Below, piece by piece: positions 1 to 8,310 of a stretch of DNA of 59,515 nucleotides. The DNA comes from an uncultured Oscillospiraceae bacterium (lineage in GTDB: Bacteria > Bacillota > Clostridia > Oscillospirales > Oscillospiraceae), in contig CAKTHW010000001.1 of the NCBI GenBank assembly GCA_934565425.1, positions 1 to 59,515 on the forward strand, read 5' to 3'. Below the pieces are notes generated by a model. The model ran no database searches and was not told where the DNA came from. It saw nothing but the letters and a program-made list of their open reading frames with translations. The stretch's first letter is position 1. Each line of letters starts with the position of its first letter. The translations under genes and the position numbers were made by a program.

Positions 1-413
1 GTGACGGGGGTGGCGGGGACAGTCTTGACCATCAGCTTCCCTTCCCGTGCGTGGCAGAGGGTCAGGGCTAAGTAGCAGCCCAGCTGCTTGCTGACCAGCA
101 CCTGGTTGTCCTTGTGATCCACTTCCCGGTTGACCAGGTTGTACTCATAGGCAGCACCCACCGCCTGTGCCACAGCCTCTGCCTCTTCGGGCTGGAAGGT
201 GAGCTTGATGTCCTTGGCCTCCGCACCGTCGATGAAGTCGCTGGCATAGCTCAAGGTGAGCACACGGGTCTTCCAAGCCAGATCGCTCTCCCACTCTTTT
301 CTCGGCAGCTGCAGCTTCTGGTTCAGGACCTGCGGGTCCATCCCCTGCTTGGCCAGCTCTTCCACCTGTGCCTTCATGGCACGCATTTCCTGCATTTCTT
401 TGATGACGTCCAT
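1..413 (-). CDS. Hypothetical protein (3' end outside window)
   Basis: This gene is cut by the left edge of the window; 137 codons are visible from the ATG at 413. An AAGGGGA ribosome site lies just upstream of that ATG. The visible protein is soluble, with a charged, probably helical N-terminus (MDVIKEMQEMRAMK) followed by a mixed domain, and has neither a signal peptide nor membrane segment. I do not recognise the family. It shares strand with the peptidase T fusion behind it, but a gap of about 50 bases separates them and co-transcription is only possible. The coding call is firm because the frame stays open with normal composition. Confidence 0.7.
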   Translation of the reverse strand, partial: MDVIKEMQEMRAMKAQVEELAKQGMDPQVLNQKLQLPRKEWESDLAWKTRVLTLSYASDFIDGAEAKDIKLTFQPEEAEAVAQAVGAAYEYNLVNREVDHKDNQVLVSKQLGCYLALTLCHAREGKLMVKTVPATPV

Positions 414-464
414 TGTTGCTTCCCCTTTTCTCTTTATTTATGGTATGGTTGTATTTTTACGCAG

Positions 465-3074
465 TCATTTCTGAACCAACTGGCACAGCAATTCCACGGT
501 CTTCTCCATCCCCTCCACGGTGATGTGCTCATAAGGCCCGTGGAAGGCGTACCCGCCGGTGCCCAGGTTGGGGCAGGGCAGCCCCATGAAGCTCAGCCGT
601 GCGCCATCGGTGCCGCCTCGGATAGGTTCCACCACCGGCGTCAGCCCCACCGCTTCCGCAGCGGCCTTGGCGTGGTCGATGAGGTGGAAGTGCTGCTGGA
701 TAACTTCCGCCATGTTCTGATACTGATCCTGGATGCTCCACTCCACGGTGCCGGCGCCGTACCGTTCGTTCAGCACCTTGGCCGCGTGGAGCACGGTCTC
801 CTTCCGCACCTGGAACCCGGCAGCGCTGTGGTCGCGGAGGATATAGTGCAGCTCCGCCTGTCCCACGTTGCCGGTCATCTGGGTCAGGTGATAGAAGCCC
901 TCATAGCCCTCGGTGTCCCTAGGCGTCTGCGCCGCCGGCAGCATGGTGTTGAACTCCATGGCCACCAGCAGGGCGTTGACCATGGTGTTCTTCCCCTCGC
1001 CGGGATGGACATCCAGCCCGTGGATGGTGATGGTGGCAGAGGCAGCGTTGAAGTTCTCGTACTGGATCTCGCCCTCCTTGCCGCCGTCCACCGTGTAGGC
1101 ATACTGCGCGCCGAACCGTTCCAGATCGAACCGATCCGCGCCAGCTCCAATCTCCTCGTCCGGGGTGAAGGCGATGCACAGCTTCCCATGGGGCAGCTCC
1201 TGCACCCGTTCCACCAGGGTCATGAGCTCCGCAACCCCCGCCTTGTCGTCCGCCCCCAATAGGGTGTCCCCGCTGGTGGTGATGAGGGTACGGCCTTTCA
1301 GCTCCACCAGGTGGGGGAACTGCTCCGGCGTCAGGGTCTTTCCGCTGTCGCCCAAGGTGACCGCTCCGCCGTCATAGTCCCGGATGACCTGGGGCTTGAC
1401 CCCTTCCGCCGGGTAGTCCGCCGTGTCCATATGGGCGATGAACCCCAGGGCAGGACGTTCTTCCATGCCCTCGGTGGCCGCCAAGTGGCCATACACATAG
1501 CAGTGCTCGTCCACCATGGCGTCTTCCACGCCCAGCTCTTTCAATTCTTCCACCAGCAGCTTCGCCAGCTCCCACTGACCAGGGGTAGAGGGACAGACAG
1601 CAGCCCCTTCCGCGCTCCGGGTGGGCAGCTTCACATAGCGCAGCAGCCGCGTGGCCACCGTGTCCGGCGCTTTCACGTCATAGATCAGTTCCAGCTCATC
1701 GGCACAGCCGTCAAAGGCGTTCTCGTCCACGTTGCACCCCTGGGGCAGATGCACCACCCGCAGGCTATCGCAGTCGCCGAAGGCGTCGGAGCCGATGGAC
1801 TCCAGGGAGGCGGGCAGGTACAGCTCTTCCAGCAGGTCGCAGTCCCAAAAGGCGTCATCCTCGATGACCCGCAGCCCTTCCGTGAAGTTGATCTTCTTCA
1901 GATTCACGCAGCCACTGAAGGACTGGTCGCCGATGACCTCCAAGCCCTCCGGCAGCACCACTTCTTCCACGCCGAACAGGTTTTCACACAGACAGTCAGC
2001 GATACGACGGGTGCCGGGCAGGATCTCGATGAGTTTTACCGCGCAGCAGCCCACCTCCAGGGAGAAGGGGCCTTCCACATCCGGCTCCGCCTCGCCGAAC
2101 AGGGCAGCACGCTTCACGTGGGGACTGTAGAAACAGCCGTCGCCCAGCTGCTTCACCGACTGGGGCACCACCACCTGCTCAAACCGCTTGTTCCGGAACG
2201 CTTCTTCCGCGATCTCCGTCACCGGACGGCCTTCCACCGTCTCCGGGATGGCCAACACCACGTGTTCCTCCCGGCGGCTGCCCAGGAGCTTGGCACCTCC
2301 GTCCGCCAGCGGCTGGTACTCCCACTCGCCGTCTCGGCGGATCTCATCCGCCTGTCCCCGAAGGTACTGGGCGTTGACCGCAGCCAAGGCCGGATTGGTG
2401 TTCTCACTCACGTCCACATCCCACAGGCCGGAGCACTGGGTGAACGCGCCTTCCGCGATCTCGCCTACATCAGAGCCGATGACCACCCGTTCCAGGTTGT
2501 CGCAGCGCTGGAAGGCGCCCTGTTCCACGCTCTCCAGGTGTTCCAAGCGAACCTCCCGGATGGCGTCGCAGGACATGGCCGCCCCTTGACAGATGACCTT
2601 GGTCATGGGCGGGATGTGCTCCCACCGCAGCTCGGTCAGGTGGCCGTCGGTGACCAGGGACAAGATCTCGCCCTCATCGTCGCACCGTTCCTCTTTCATC
2701 ACAGTGTCCCCGTCCAGCCAGGTGGTCACAAAACCCTCCGTGCCGGGGAACTCATAGTAGATCTCCTTCAGCTGACTACCCTTGTAGCCTGCCTTCACAT
2801 CCTCTTGAGCCAGGATTGCCGCCAACTCTTCCCGCTTGTCCGCCGGGGTCAGGTCAGCCAGCGCCTCCGCCAGACCGTACCCGGTCAGCTCCTTGGCCTC
2901 CTCCCAGCCGTAACGGACCTCAATGGTGCCCTTTGGGTCTGCGCGGCAGGCGAAGCGGACGCCGGAGGTGTCCGGTTCCACGGCGATGCCGGCGTCCAGC
3001 AGCGCCTGTGCTAAAGGTTGATTGTAAAGCCGGATGGTGATGAGATGACCCGGCAAAGAAGTTGTCTGCGTCAT
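465..3074 (-). CDS. BspA-type LRR protein fused to peptidase T
   Basis: One uninterrupted 869-residue frame. Residues 1-150 are unassigned, about 150-460 are BspA/LRR_5-like repeats (for example IEDDAFWDCDLLEELYLPAS), and from about 475 to the end it is a full-length peptidase T, the M20 dizinc aminopeptidase that removes N-terminal residues from tripeptides. The metal and catalytic set looks intact: HMDTAD near 547, GADDKAG near 607, PDEEIG near 640, VDGG near 662 and the closing HGPYEH near 846. There is no signal peptide, so it is probably cytoplasmic. PepT proteins are normally about 410 residues, so the N-terminal 460 are an addition. AGGAGG lies just before the ATG. The repeats may bind a partner or substrate; that is inference. 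Confidence 0.88.
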   Translation of the reverse strand: MTQTTSLPGHLITIRLYNQPLAQALLDAGIAVEPDTSGVRFACRADPKGTIEVRYGWEEAKELTGYGLAEALADLTPADKREELAAILAQEDVKAGYKGSQLKEIYYEFPGTEGFVTTWLDGDTVMKEERCDDEGEILSLVTDGHLTELRWEHIPPMTKVICQGAAMSCDAIREVRLEHLESVEQGAFQRCDNLERVVIGSDVGEIAEGAFTQCSGLWDVDVSENTNPALAAVNAQYLRGQADEIRRDGEWEYQPLADGGAKLLGSRREEHVVLAIPETVEGRPVTEIAEEAFRNKRFEQVVVPQSVKQLGDGCFYSPHVKRAALFGEAEPDVEGPFSLEVGCCAVKLIEILPGTRRIADCLCENLFGVEEVVLPEGLEVIGDQSFSGCVNLKKINFTEGLRVIEDDAFWDCDLLEELYLPASLESIGSDAFGDCDSLRVVHLPQGCNVDENAFDGCADELELIYDVKAPDTVATRLLRYVKLPTRSAEGAAVCPSTPGQWELAKLLVEELKELGVEDAMVDEHCYVYGHLAATEGMEERPALGFIAHMDTADYPAEGVKPQVIRDYDGGAVTLGDSGKTLTPEQFPHLVELKGRTLITTSGDTLLGADDKAGVAELMTLVERVQELPHGKLCIAFTPDEEIGAGADRFDLERFGAQYAYTVDGGKEGEIQYENFNAASATITIHGLDVHPGEGKNTMVNALLVAMEFNTMLPAAQTPRDTEGYEGFYHLTQMTGNVGQAELHYILRDHSAAGFQVRKETVLHAAKVLNERYGAGTVEWSIQDQYQNMAEVIQQHFHLIDHAKAAAEAVGLTPVVEPIRGGTDGARLSFMGLPCPNLGTGGYAFHGPYEHITVEGMEKTVELLCQLVQK

Positions 3075-3419
3075 GTGGATTCCTCCTGTTTCGTCGGCTT
3101 ACGCCGGATGATTTCCAATGGGTTTATTGTACCACAGCCGGAGCGGGTTGAAAACCATCCCCTGCGGGAAATTCCCTCCCCGGCCGTTCTCGCATCGCAA
3201 ACACAAATGAAAATTTTCCTTGTCTTTTTTCTCCCCATTCCCGTTCATTTTGCAGGCTTTCCTTCGTTTTTCCTTGCAAATTGTTTCCCTTTCCCCTCTT
3301 TTTTCTACACTCTATTGGTATATCTGCCCACTTGCGCCCTTTTCTTTCGCACTCTTTTTTGTTATACTGACTATATTATGTCCTTTAGAGAGGGATAAGA
3401 AAGAAGGAGTTTTTGTATC
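3075..3419. other. Divergent intergenic region
   Basis: About 345 bases between the leftward LRR-PepT gene and the rightward antiporter. For the leftward gene a TACAAT -10 lies near 3130 with a poor -35. For the rightward gene a TATACT -10 lies at 3363-3368 with no clear -35. The right half is pyrimidine-rich. I see no gene here. Confidence 0.4.
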
Positions 3420-4706
3420 ATGCAAGAGAAAAAGAGCAGCTTTGCAGCCCTGCTGCCCATCGCCATCTTCCTGGTGATCTACATCGGCGGCGGGATCCTG
3501 TTCCAGGATTTCTACGCCATGCCCGCCATCGTGGTCTTCCTGATCGCCCTGGCCGTGGCCTTCCTCCAGAACCGTGGCATCAGCTTCAACGAGAAAATGC
3601 ACCTGATCGCCGAGGAGCTTTCCGATGACAACATCATCACCATGTGCCTCATCTTCCTCCTGGCCGGTGCCTTCACCGGTGCCGCCACCGCTGCCGGCGG
3701 CGTGGATTCCACCGTCAACCTGGGTCTGACCCTCCTGCCTGGCGGTCTGGCCGTGGTCGGCCTGTTCGTCATCGGCTGTTTCATCTCCACCTCCATGGGC
3801 ACCAGCGTGGGCACCATCTCCGCCCTGGCTCCCATCGCCGTGGGCATCAGCGAGAAGACCGGCTTCGCTATGGCCCTCTGCCTGGGTGCCGTGGTCTCCG
3901 GCGCCATGTTCGGTGACAACCTGTCCATGATCTCCGACACCACCATCGCCGCAACCAAGACCCAGGGCTGTGAGATGAAGGACAAGTTCCGCACCAATTT
4001 CTTCATCGTCCTCCCCGCCGCCATCATCAACATCGTCATCCTCCTGGTCATCACCATGAACGCCAACTACGCCGTCAGCGGTGACCTGAGCTACAACTTC
4101 CTCCAGGTCGTCCCCTACCTGGTCGTCCTCATCGGCGCCCTCATCGGCTTCAACGTCTTCGCCGTCCTGGGCGTAGGCACCATCCTGTCCATCGTGGTGG
4201 GTCTGTACACCGGCACCATCCCGGTCAACGAGATCTTCACCAGCATGGGCTCCGGCGTCACCGCCATGTATGACATCACCGTCATCTCCATCGTGGTCTG
4301 TGCCATCAGCGCCCTGATGAAAGCCGCCGGCGGCATCCAGGCCATCCTGGACCTCATCCGCCGTCGCGTTAAGAGCCGTCGCGGCGCCATGCTGGGCATC
4401 GCCGTACTCTGCGGCGGCGTGGACGTGGCCACTGCCAACAACACCATCTCCATCGTCATGACCGGCGAGCTGGCACGGGACATCAGCCAGGAATACGGCA
4501 TCGACCCCAAGCAGACCGCCTCCCTGCTGGACATCTGCACCTCTGTGGTACAGGGTCTGCTCCCCTATGGCGCACAGCTGCTGTACGCTTCCGCTGCCAC
4601 CAAGGAACAGGTGTCGTCTTTCGCCATCGTGCCCTACTGCTTCTATCCCATGCTCATGGCCGTGTGCGTAGTCGGGTATATCCTGTTCAGTAAGAAGACA
4701 AAATAA
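3420..4706 (+). CDS. NhaC-family Na+/H+ antiporter
   Basis: A 428-residue membrane protein with about eleven hydrophobic helices and short loops. The NhaC/ion-transporter pattern is visible: a glycine-rich helix (GAFTGAATAAGG), then ISTSMGTSVGTISALAPIA and a polar stretch FGDNLSMISDTT. NhaC proteins exchange Na+ for H+, sometimes coupled to organic acids, across the cytoplasmic membrane. AAGGAG precedes the ATG at 3420. The gene is monocistronic, with a strong terminator directly behind it. Some family members are malate/lactate antiporters, so the substrate is not fixed by sequence. Confidence 0.85.
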   Translation: MQEKKSSFAALLPIAIFLVIYIGGGILFQDFYAMPAIVVFLIALAVAFLQNRGISFNEKMHLIAEELSDDNIITMCLIFLLAGAFTGAATAAGGVDSTVNLGLTLLPGGLAVVGLFVIGCFISTSMGTSVGTISALAPIAVGISEKTGFAMALCLGAVVSGAMFGDNLSMISDTTIAATKTQGCEMKDKFRTNFFIVLPAAIINIVILLVITMNANYAVSGDLSYNFLQVVPYLVVLIGALIGFNVFAVLGVGTILSIVVGLYTGTIPVNEIFTSMGSGVTAMYDITVISIVVCAISALMKAAGGIQAILDLIRRRVKSRRGAMLGIAVLCGGVDVATANNTISIVMTGELARDISQEYGIDPKQTASLLDICTSVVQGLLPYGAQLLYASAATKEQVSSFAIVPYCFYPMLMAVCVVGYILFSKKTK

Positions 4707-4723
4707 GTGTGACCACACAAAAA

Positions 4724-4755
4724 GCGCCTTCCCAACTGGGAAGGCGCTCTTTTTG
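4724..4755 (+). terminator. Rho-independent terminator
   Basis: A 10-bp stem (GCGCCTTCCC / GGGAAGGCGC) with a 4-base loop is followed by a T-rich tail. It ends the antiporter transcript. Confidence 0.9.
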
Positions 4756-4768
4756 AAAGGAGTTTGTG

Positions 4769-5071
4769 ATGTTAGAACTGCGAACGGAGGAGAACGAGGC
4801 CTTCCAGCGCTTTTTCGAGTTGGTACGCCGCGCTGCCGCCGAACAGGACGCCCTGTTCTTTGTGGATTGCGGAGAGGGACGAGAACTGTTCACGGACACA
4901 CTAGAAGGAGAAGACCTCTCTGGCTGGCTCATCCCAAAGGAACTGACCACATCTTTTCTTCCCGCATTTCGTCAAGGCACGGTTGGCGAGGAATGGAATG
5001 TCTTTCTTCGCCTCGCGATTTGGAGCCAGTCCGCCACCGGAATCCAGATCACCTTTCATTCTTTCCCCTAG
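4769..5071 (+). CDS. Hypothetical 100-residue protein
   Basis: The ATG at 4769 is preceded by AAAGGAG at optimal distance. The product is a small, acidic, soluble protein with an N-terminal helix rich in Glu and Ala (RTEENEAFQRFFELVRRAAA). There is no signal peptide or membrane segment, and I do not recognise the family. It starts immediately after the antiporter terminator and so needs its own promoter, which I cannot identify. A weak hairpin (AGCACC...GGTGCT, 5158-5182) lies between it and the next small gene. Confidence 0.6.
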   Translation: MLELRTEENEAFQRFFELVRRAAAEQDALFFVDCGEGRELFTDTLEGEDLSGWLIPKELTTSFLPAFRQGTVGEEWNVFLRLAIWSQSATGIQITFHSFP

Positions 5072-5232
5072 CGCTGCACGCTATGTTTCAAAAAATTTAC
5101 CGTTCTTTGACTGGTATGCCATCCCGCAATCTGCGCAACCTAGCAATGGAACAGCGAAAGAGCACCGCTCGGTGCTGTTTCGTCGGTTCCAATCGGAATC
5201 GTGCCACGGCACAGGGAAAGGAGATCAGGGAC

Positions 5233-5391
5233 ATGGATAAACAGGAAAAGGCTTATCGTGAAATGATGGACAAGGTAAAGAACGACTGCCTGCTGCCCCA
5301 GGACGAAGTATGTCGCCGCACCAGCAAGGACGCACAGCGTGGGCATACGGAGTATATGAAGGATCTGATGGAGTACCAGTACGAAGAGTAA
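5233..5391 (+). CDS. Hypothetical 52-residue protein
   Basis: A short frame with AAAGGAG about nine bases before the ATG. The protein is very hydrophilic and probably helical (KQEKAYREMMDKVKNDC), with two cysteines and an acidic tail. I do not recognise it. It is followed after 30 bases by another small gene with its own ribosome site, so the two are probably co-transcribed. The coding call rests on the ribosome site, the ATG and the spacing. Confidence 0.55.
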   Translation: MDKQEKAYREMMDKVKNDCLLPQDEVCRRTSKDAQRGHTEYMKDLMEYQYEE

Positions 5392-5421
5392 CCCATCCGA
5401 TCCGCGAAAGGAGGCAGCACC

Positions 5422-5598
5422 ATGGGAAACCAGGTTAAGGGACATCCCGATCCCCGTGACCACAAGATCACGCGAGATGGCATGACCCCCATCACCCGCA
5501 TGGAAGGCAAGAAACCGACGAAGCGCTGTGACACGACAGACGAGGAGAAGCGGCGTCACGTAGATCAGCTGCTGGAATATGAGTGGCCTGGCAACTGA
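5422..5598 (+). CDS. Hypothetical 58-residue protein
   Basis: AAAGGAGG precedes the ATG at 5422. The protein is small and hydrophilic with many His, Arg and Lys residues and the segment RDHKITRDGMTPITRMEG, which could be a nucleic-acid or ribosome contact. That is only a guess from charge. It is probably co-transcribed with the 52-residue gene upstream. A GC hairpin (GGGGGCG...CGCCCCC, 5625-5641) follows and may end transcription, though it lacks a T-run. Confidence 0.55.
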   Translation: MGNQVKGHPDPRDHKITRDGMTPITRMEGKKPTKRCDTTDEEKRRHVDQLLEYEWPGN

Positions 5599-5649
5599 CG
5601 GAACCCATCCGTCCACGGCCAAAGGGGGCGTCTCGCCCCCGCTACATCT

Positions 5650-5844
5650 TCAAACAAAAAGCGGGCGAACGTCAGGATCATACCTCCTGGCCTTCGCCCG
5701 CTTCCGATCATATACCTTCTTGTTGGGCACCACCCGCGTCACCGGATTCACCCCGTTCCAGCTCCCCCGCTGCTGTGCGTGGTACGCCTTCTGCTCCTTC
5801 TTGGAGCGCTTTTCCAGAGGGACAAATTTTTCTGCTCTTGCCAT
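5650..5844 (-). CDS. Small basic hypothetical protein
   Basis: A 64-residue frame on the minus strand, with AAAGGAG upstream of the ATG at 5844. The protein is strongly basic (EKRSKKEQKAYHAQQRGSW, then PNKKVYDRKRAKARR), so RNA, ribosome or DNA binding is plausible, but I do not recognise the family. It converges on the 58-residue gene. A longer reading of the same frame to 6189 has no ribosome site and runs into the neighbouring gene, so I chose the short form. Confidence 0.6.
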   Translation of the reverse strand: MARAEKFVPLEKRSKKEQKAYHAQQRGSWNGVNPVTRVVPNKKVYDRKRAKARRYDPDVRPLFV

Positions 5845-5876
5845 AGGACAGGACTCCTTTCCTGAGACGCAAAACC

Positions 5877-5903
5877 GCCCGACGAGAGGATGACGACGGG
5901 CGG
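5877..5903 (-). terminator. Possible terminator for the yyaL-like operon
   Basis: On the minus strand CCGCCCG pairs with CGGGCGG across a long loop and is followed by TTTTG. The stem is short, so this is weak. It lies 136 bases past the stop of the thioredoxin-fold gene. Confidence 0.4.
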
Positions 5904-6038
5904 CTGCGTTGTTTTGATTCTGATTAAAAAGAGAAAAGAGAGAGAGTTCAGCTCGGGGGGTATCAGGGTGGTTCCCCCTCGGCCTGTCATTATAATACCC
6001 CCAACCCAAAGTCGGGTGGTGAAGGAATTGCAAACGAT

Positions 6039-7826
6039 TTATGAATCCTTTGTGAACACCGCCTGCATTTCGACCCCTTCCTCCTCTGCCTCCAGCAGCA
6101 CATACCCGCTGAAGCTGTACCCCGTCGCCTGAGCCATGGGCACCGCACGCCGCAAAAAGGTCAGCTGACTCTCCGCCCGCGCCTTCCAAACGTCCTCCCC
6201 CGTCTCCCGGCTCAGCCGCAGCAGCACCAACGCCGCCATAGCGTTGCCCGACGGAACGGCACCGTCGTACAGCTCCACCGGCCGGGCGATGAGCGGTTCA
6301 CTGTCCTGACCGTACAGGGCAAATCCACCCTCCGGCACGGCAAACTGCTCCTCCATTGCCTCCGCCAGCCCCTTGGCCTGAACCAGATACGCCTGCTCAT
6401 CTGTAGCGCGGAACAGCTCCAGCCACGCCCACGCCCCATAGGCATAGTCCTCCAGCAGACCGTCATAGCCCATCCGCAGGCCGTACCCGCTGTGTACCAG
6501 CTTCCCGTGGGGGTTCATCAGGGTGTCCTTCCAACTTGCAGCAGCCTCTTCCGCCGCCGTCAAATAGTCCGACCGTTCCAGCAGCCGTCCAGCTGCCGCC
6601 AGCGCACCAATGGCCATGGCGTTCCACGACGCGATCACCTTGTCATCCCGCCGCAGCGTGTACCGTTTCTCCCGCCACTCTCGCAGCCACTGGCGCAGCC
6701 CGTCCAGCCATTCCGGCTCCTGCTGATACTGCGCGTTCTGCAACAGGTTAGGGATGCTCTTCCCCTCCCAGTTGCCCGCCTCTGTGATGTCGTACCACTG
6801 ACACAGCTTCTGACCATCTACTTCTCCCAGGGCAGCGCACACCTCTTCCGGCGTGAACAGGTAAAATCCACCCTCTATCCCATCGCTGTCCGCGTCCTGG
6901 CTGCTGGCAAATCCACCGCCCGGCAGCCGTAGCTCTCGGAGCAGATAGTCCGCCGTGGCCTCTGCCACACCCCGGAGCCACCGGTTCCCGGTCAGACGCC
7001 ACCCTTCAGCGTATAGCCACAGCAGCAGCGCGTTGTCGTAGAGCATCTTTTCAAAGTGGGGCACCAGCCACTTCTGGTCCGTGGAGTAGCGGCAAAAGCC
7101 GCCGCCCAGCTGGTCGTATATCCCGCCCCGTGCCATCTGCTCCAGGGTGTGAACCGCCATATGCCAGGCGGCGGAGTCATTCTGGCTGGCTCCATAGCGC
7201 AGGAGAAAGAGGATGGCGTGAGGGGTGGGAAATTTGGGTGCTGTGCCAAACCCACCGTACTGAAAATCGTAGTGGCTGCGATACTGTTCCGCCATCTCAT
7301 CCAGCAGCGGCTTCACCGCTTGCAGCTCCACCTGTCTGGGGCGGGCGAAACCGTTGATGTGATCGCTCACCGCATCTGCCGCCGCCTGCACCTGCTCCGG
7401 ATTGCTCTCCCACTTCCGCCAGGCGGCGAAGAGGACGGACAGCAGTTGTTCCTTGGGCAGATAGGTGGCTGCAAAGATAGGCTTCCCGTCTGGTGTGGCC
7501 AAAATAGTGGTAGGCCACCCGCCGGAGCCAGCGAACACCTGGCAAGCCAGCAGATAGACCGCGTCAATGTCTGGTCGTTCCTCCCGGTCCACCTTCACCG
7601 AGATGAAATGCGCCCGCAAAAAATCCGCCACTTCCTCGTCCGAAAAGCTCTCCCGGGCGATGACGTGGCACCAGTGGCAGGCGGAGTAGCCGATGGAGAG
7701 GAAGAGCAGCTTTTGCTCCTCCTTCGCCCGCTGGAACGCCTCGGCGCACCAGGGATACCAGTCCACCGGGTTGTCCTGATGCATCCGCAGATAGGGGGAT
7801 GCCTGTTCCTTCAGTCGATTGGCCAT
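6039..7826 (-). CDS. Thioredoxin-fold / six-hairpin glycosidase-like protein (YyaL, DUF255 family)
   Basis: A 595-residue cytoplasmic protein. Residues 1-160 are a DUF255 thioredoxin-like domain with the redox-type motif C50-H-W-C53 ([15 protein letters not shown]). The rest is the alpha/alpha-barrel region typical of the YyaL/SPATA20 family ([18 protein letters not shown] and [16 protein letters not shown]). Length matches the family. Its biochemical role is not established; a redox-linked sugar or dehydratase role has been proposed. I start at MANRLKEQ (7826), because that ATG falls five bases after the stop of the upstream small gene, a coupled arrangement; an upstream in-frame extension would cover that gene. 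Confidence 0.85.
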   Translation of the reverse strand: MANRLKEQASPYLRMHQDNPVDWYPWCAEAFQRAKEEQKLLFLSIGYSACHWCHVIARESFSDEEVADFLRAHFISVKVDREERPDIDAVYLLACQVFAGSGGWPTTILATPDGKPIFAATYLPKEQLLSVLFAAWRKWESNPEQVQAAADAVSDHINGFARPRQVELQAVKPLLDEMAEQYRSHYDFQYGGFGTAPKFPTPHAILFLLRYGASQNDSAAWHMAVHTLEQMARGGIYDQLGGGFCRYSTDQKWLVPHFEKMLYDNALLLWLYAEGWRLTGNRWLRGVAEATADYLLRELRLPGGGFASSQDADSDGIEGGFYLFTPEEVCAALGEVDGQKLCQWYDITEAGNWEGKSIPNLLQNAQYQQEPEWLDGLRQWLREWREKRYTLRRDDKVIASWNAMAIGALAAAGRLLERSDYLTAAEEAAASWKDTLMNPHGKLVHSGYGLRMGYDGLLEDYAYGAWAWLELFRATDEQAYLVQAKGLAEAMEEQFAVPEGGFALYGQDSEPLIARPVELYDGAVPSGNAMAALVLLRLSRETGEDVWKARAESQLTFLRRAVPMAQATGYSFSGYVLLEAEEEGVEMQAVFTKDS

Positions 7827-7830
7827 TCCA

Positions 7831-8019
7831 TCACAACCCTTCCGTCTCCGCCAGCCCTGCCACATACGCCCGCATCTCCTTGGACGAGCGGATGGCGTGG
7901 GTCCCAGCCACAATCTCCTGCTGCCGCTGGGGTGTCATCCGCGCAAACACATCCGCAGCCGCCTGATTGGCGCACAGCGCCATACCAAAGCCCAAAGGCA
8001 GTTCTCTCATCGGGTCCAT
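7831..8019 (-). CDS. Small YdeI-like hypothetical protein
   Basis: A 62-residue soluble protein with AAGGAAGGTG before the ATG at 8019. The pattern [21 protein letters not shown] followed by [13 protein letters not shown] (shown as two separate parts) recalls the small C-terminal helical unit of YdeI/OmpD-associated proteins, which clostridia carry as a stand-alone gene. Function is unknown. The stop is five bases before the yyaL-like start, so the two are very probably translated from one message. Confidence 0.65.
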   Translation of the reverse strand: MDPMRELPLGFGMALCANQAAADVFARMTPQRQQEIVAGTHAIRSSKEMRAYVAGLAETEGL

Positions 8020-8085
8020 ACCGTCACCTTCCTTGTCGATTTTCCCTTAGGATGGTTCGGTAAATAGAATTTTATACCATTTCCC

Positions 8086-8114
8086 TTGACAACAGACGCC
8101 ACGTTCCCTATACT
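8086..8114 (+). promoter_or_regulatory. Strong sigma-A promoter without an assigned gene
   Basis: TTGACA, a 17-base spacer, then TATACT. This is one of the best promoters in the window, yet no convincing frame follows before the hairpin at 8274-8303. Confidence 0.75.
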
Positions 8115-8120
8115 AAAGAT

Positions 8121-8303
8121 AGACGTGGGCGCTGCCGGAAGACGGTTGACCCTAGGTTTTATCAGTTACGAAAGAGGTAACCGCATCCTTTGGCCAGGGC
8201 GGTTACTTCTTTCTATTTACCTGCATAAACAGGCCGATCTGCCACCAACTGTATCGCACAAATTTTCTTATACGGAAAGGCTTCCCACCCGGGAAGCCTT
8301 TCC
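8121..8303 (+). ncRNA. Candidate structured small RNA
   Basis: The interval lies between a near-consensus promoter (8086-8114) and a 13-bp terminator-like hairpin (8274-8303). Inside is a 15-bp stem: GAAAGAGGTAACCGC at 8170-8184 pairs with GCGGTTACTTCTTTC at 8199-8213, with one G-U. A GTG frame crosses the region but has no ribosome site and runs straight through the hairpins. The length, about 185 bases, and the architecture fit a regulatory RNA or the RNA part of a type I toxin-antitoxin pair. No toxin frame was recognised. Confidence 0.45.
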
Positions 8304-8310
8304 TTCTCTC
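8274..8310 (+). terminator. Hairpin terminator, probably bidirectional
   Basis: A 13-bp perfect stem (GGAAAGGCTTCCC / GGGAAGCCTTTCC) with a 4-base loop and the tail TTCTCTC. It closes the candidate RNA and also lies just past the stop of the leftward MATE gene. Confidence 0.7.

Noticed and set aside
465..3074. Sequencing-error fusion of two genes
   Set aside because: The frame is continuous and there is no ribosome site or start at the LRR-PepT junction. It still deserves a read-level check.
6039..7913. Longer start of the yyaL-like gene at 7913
   Set aside because: It would cover most of the small upstream gene and lacks a ribosome site. The ATG at 7826 fits the coupled arrangement.
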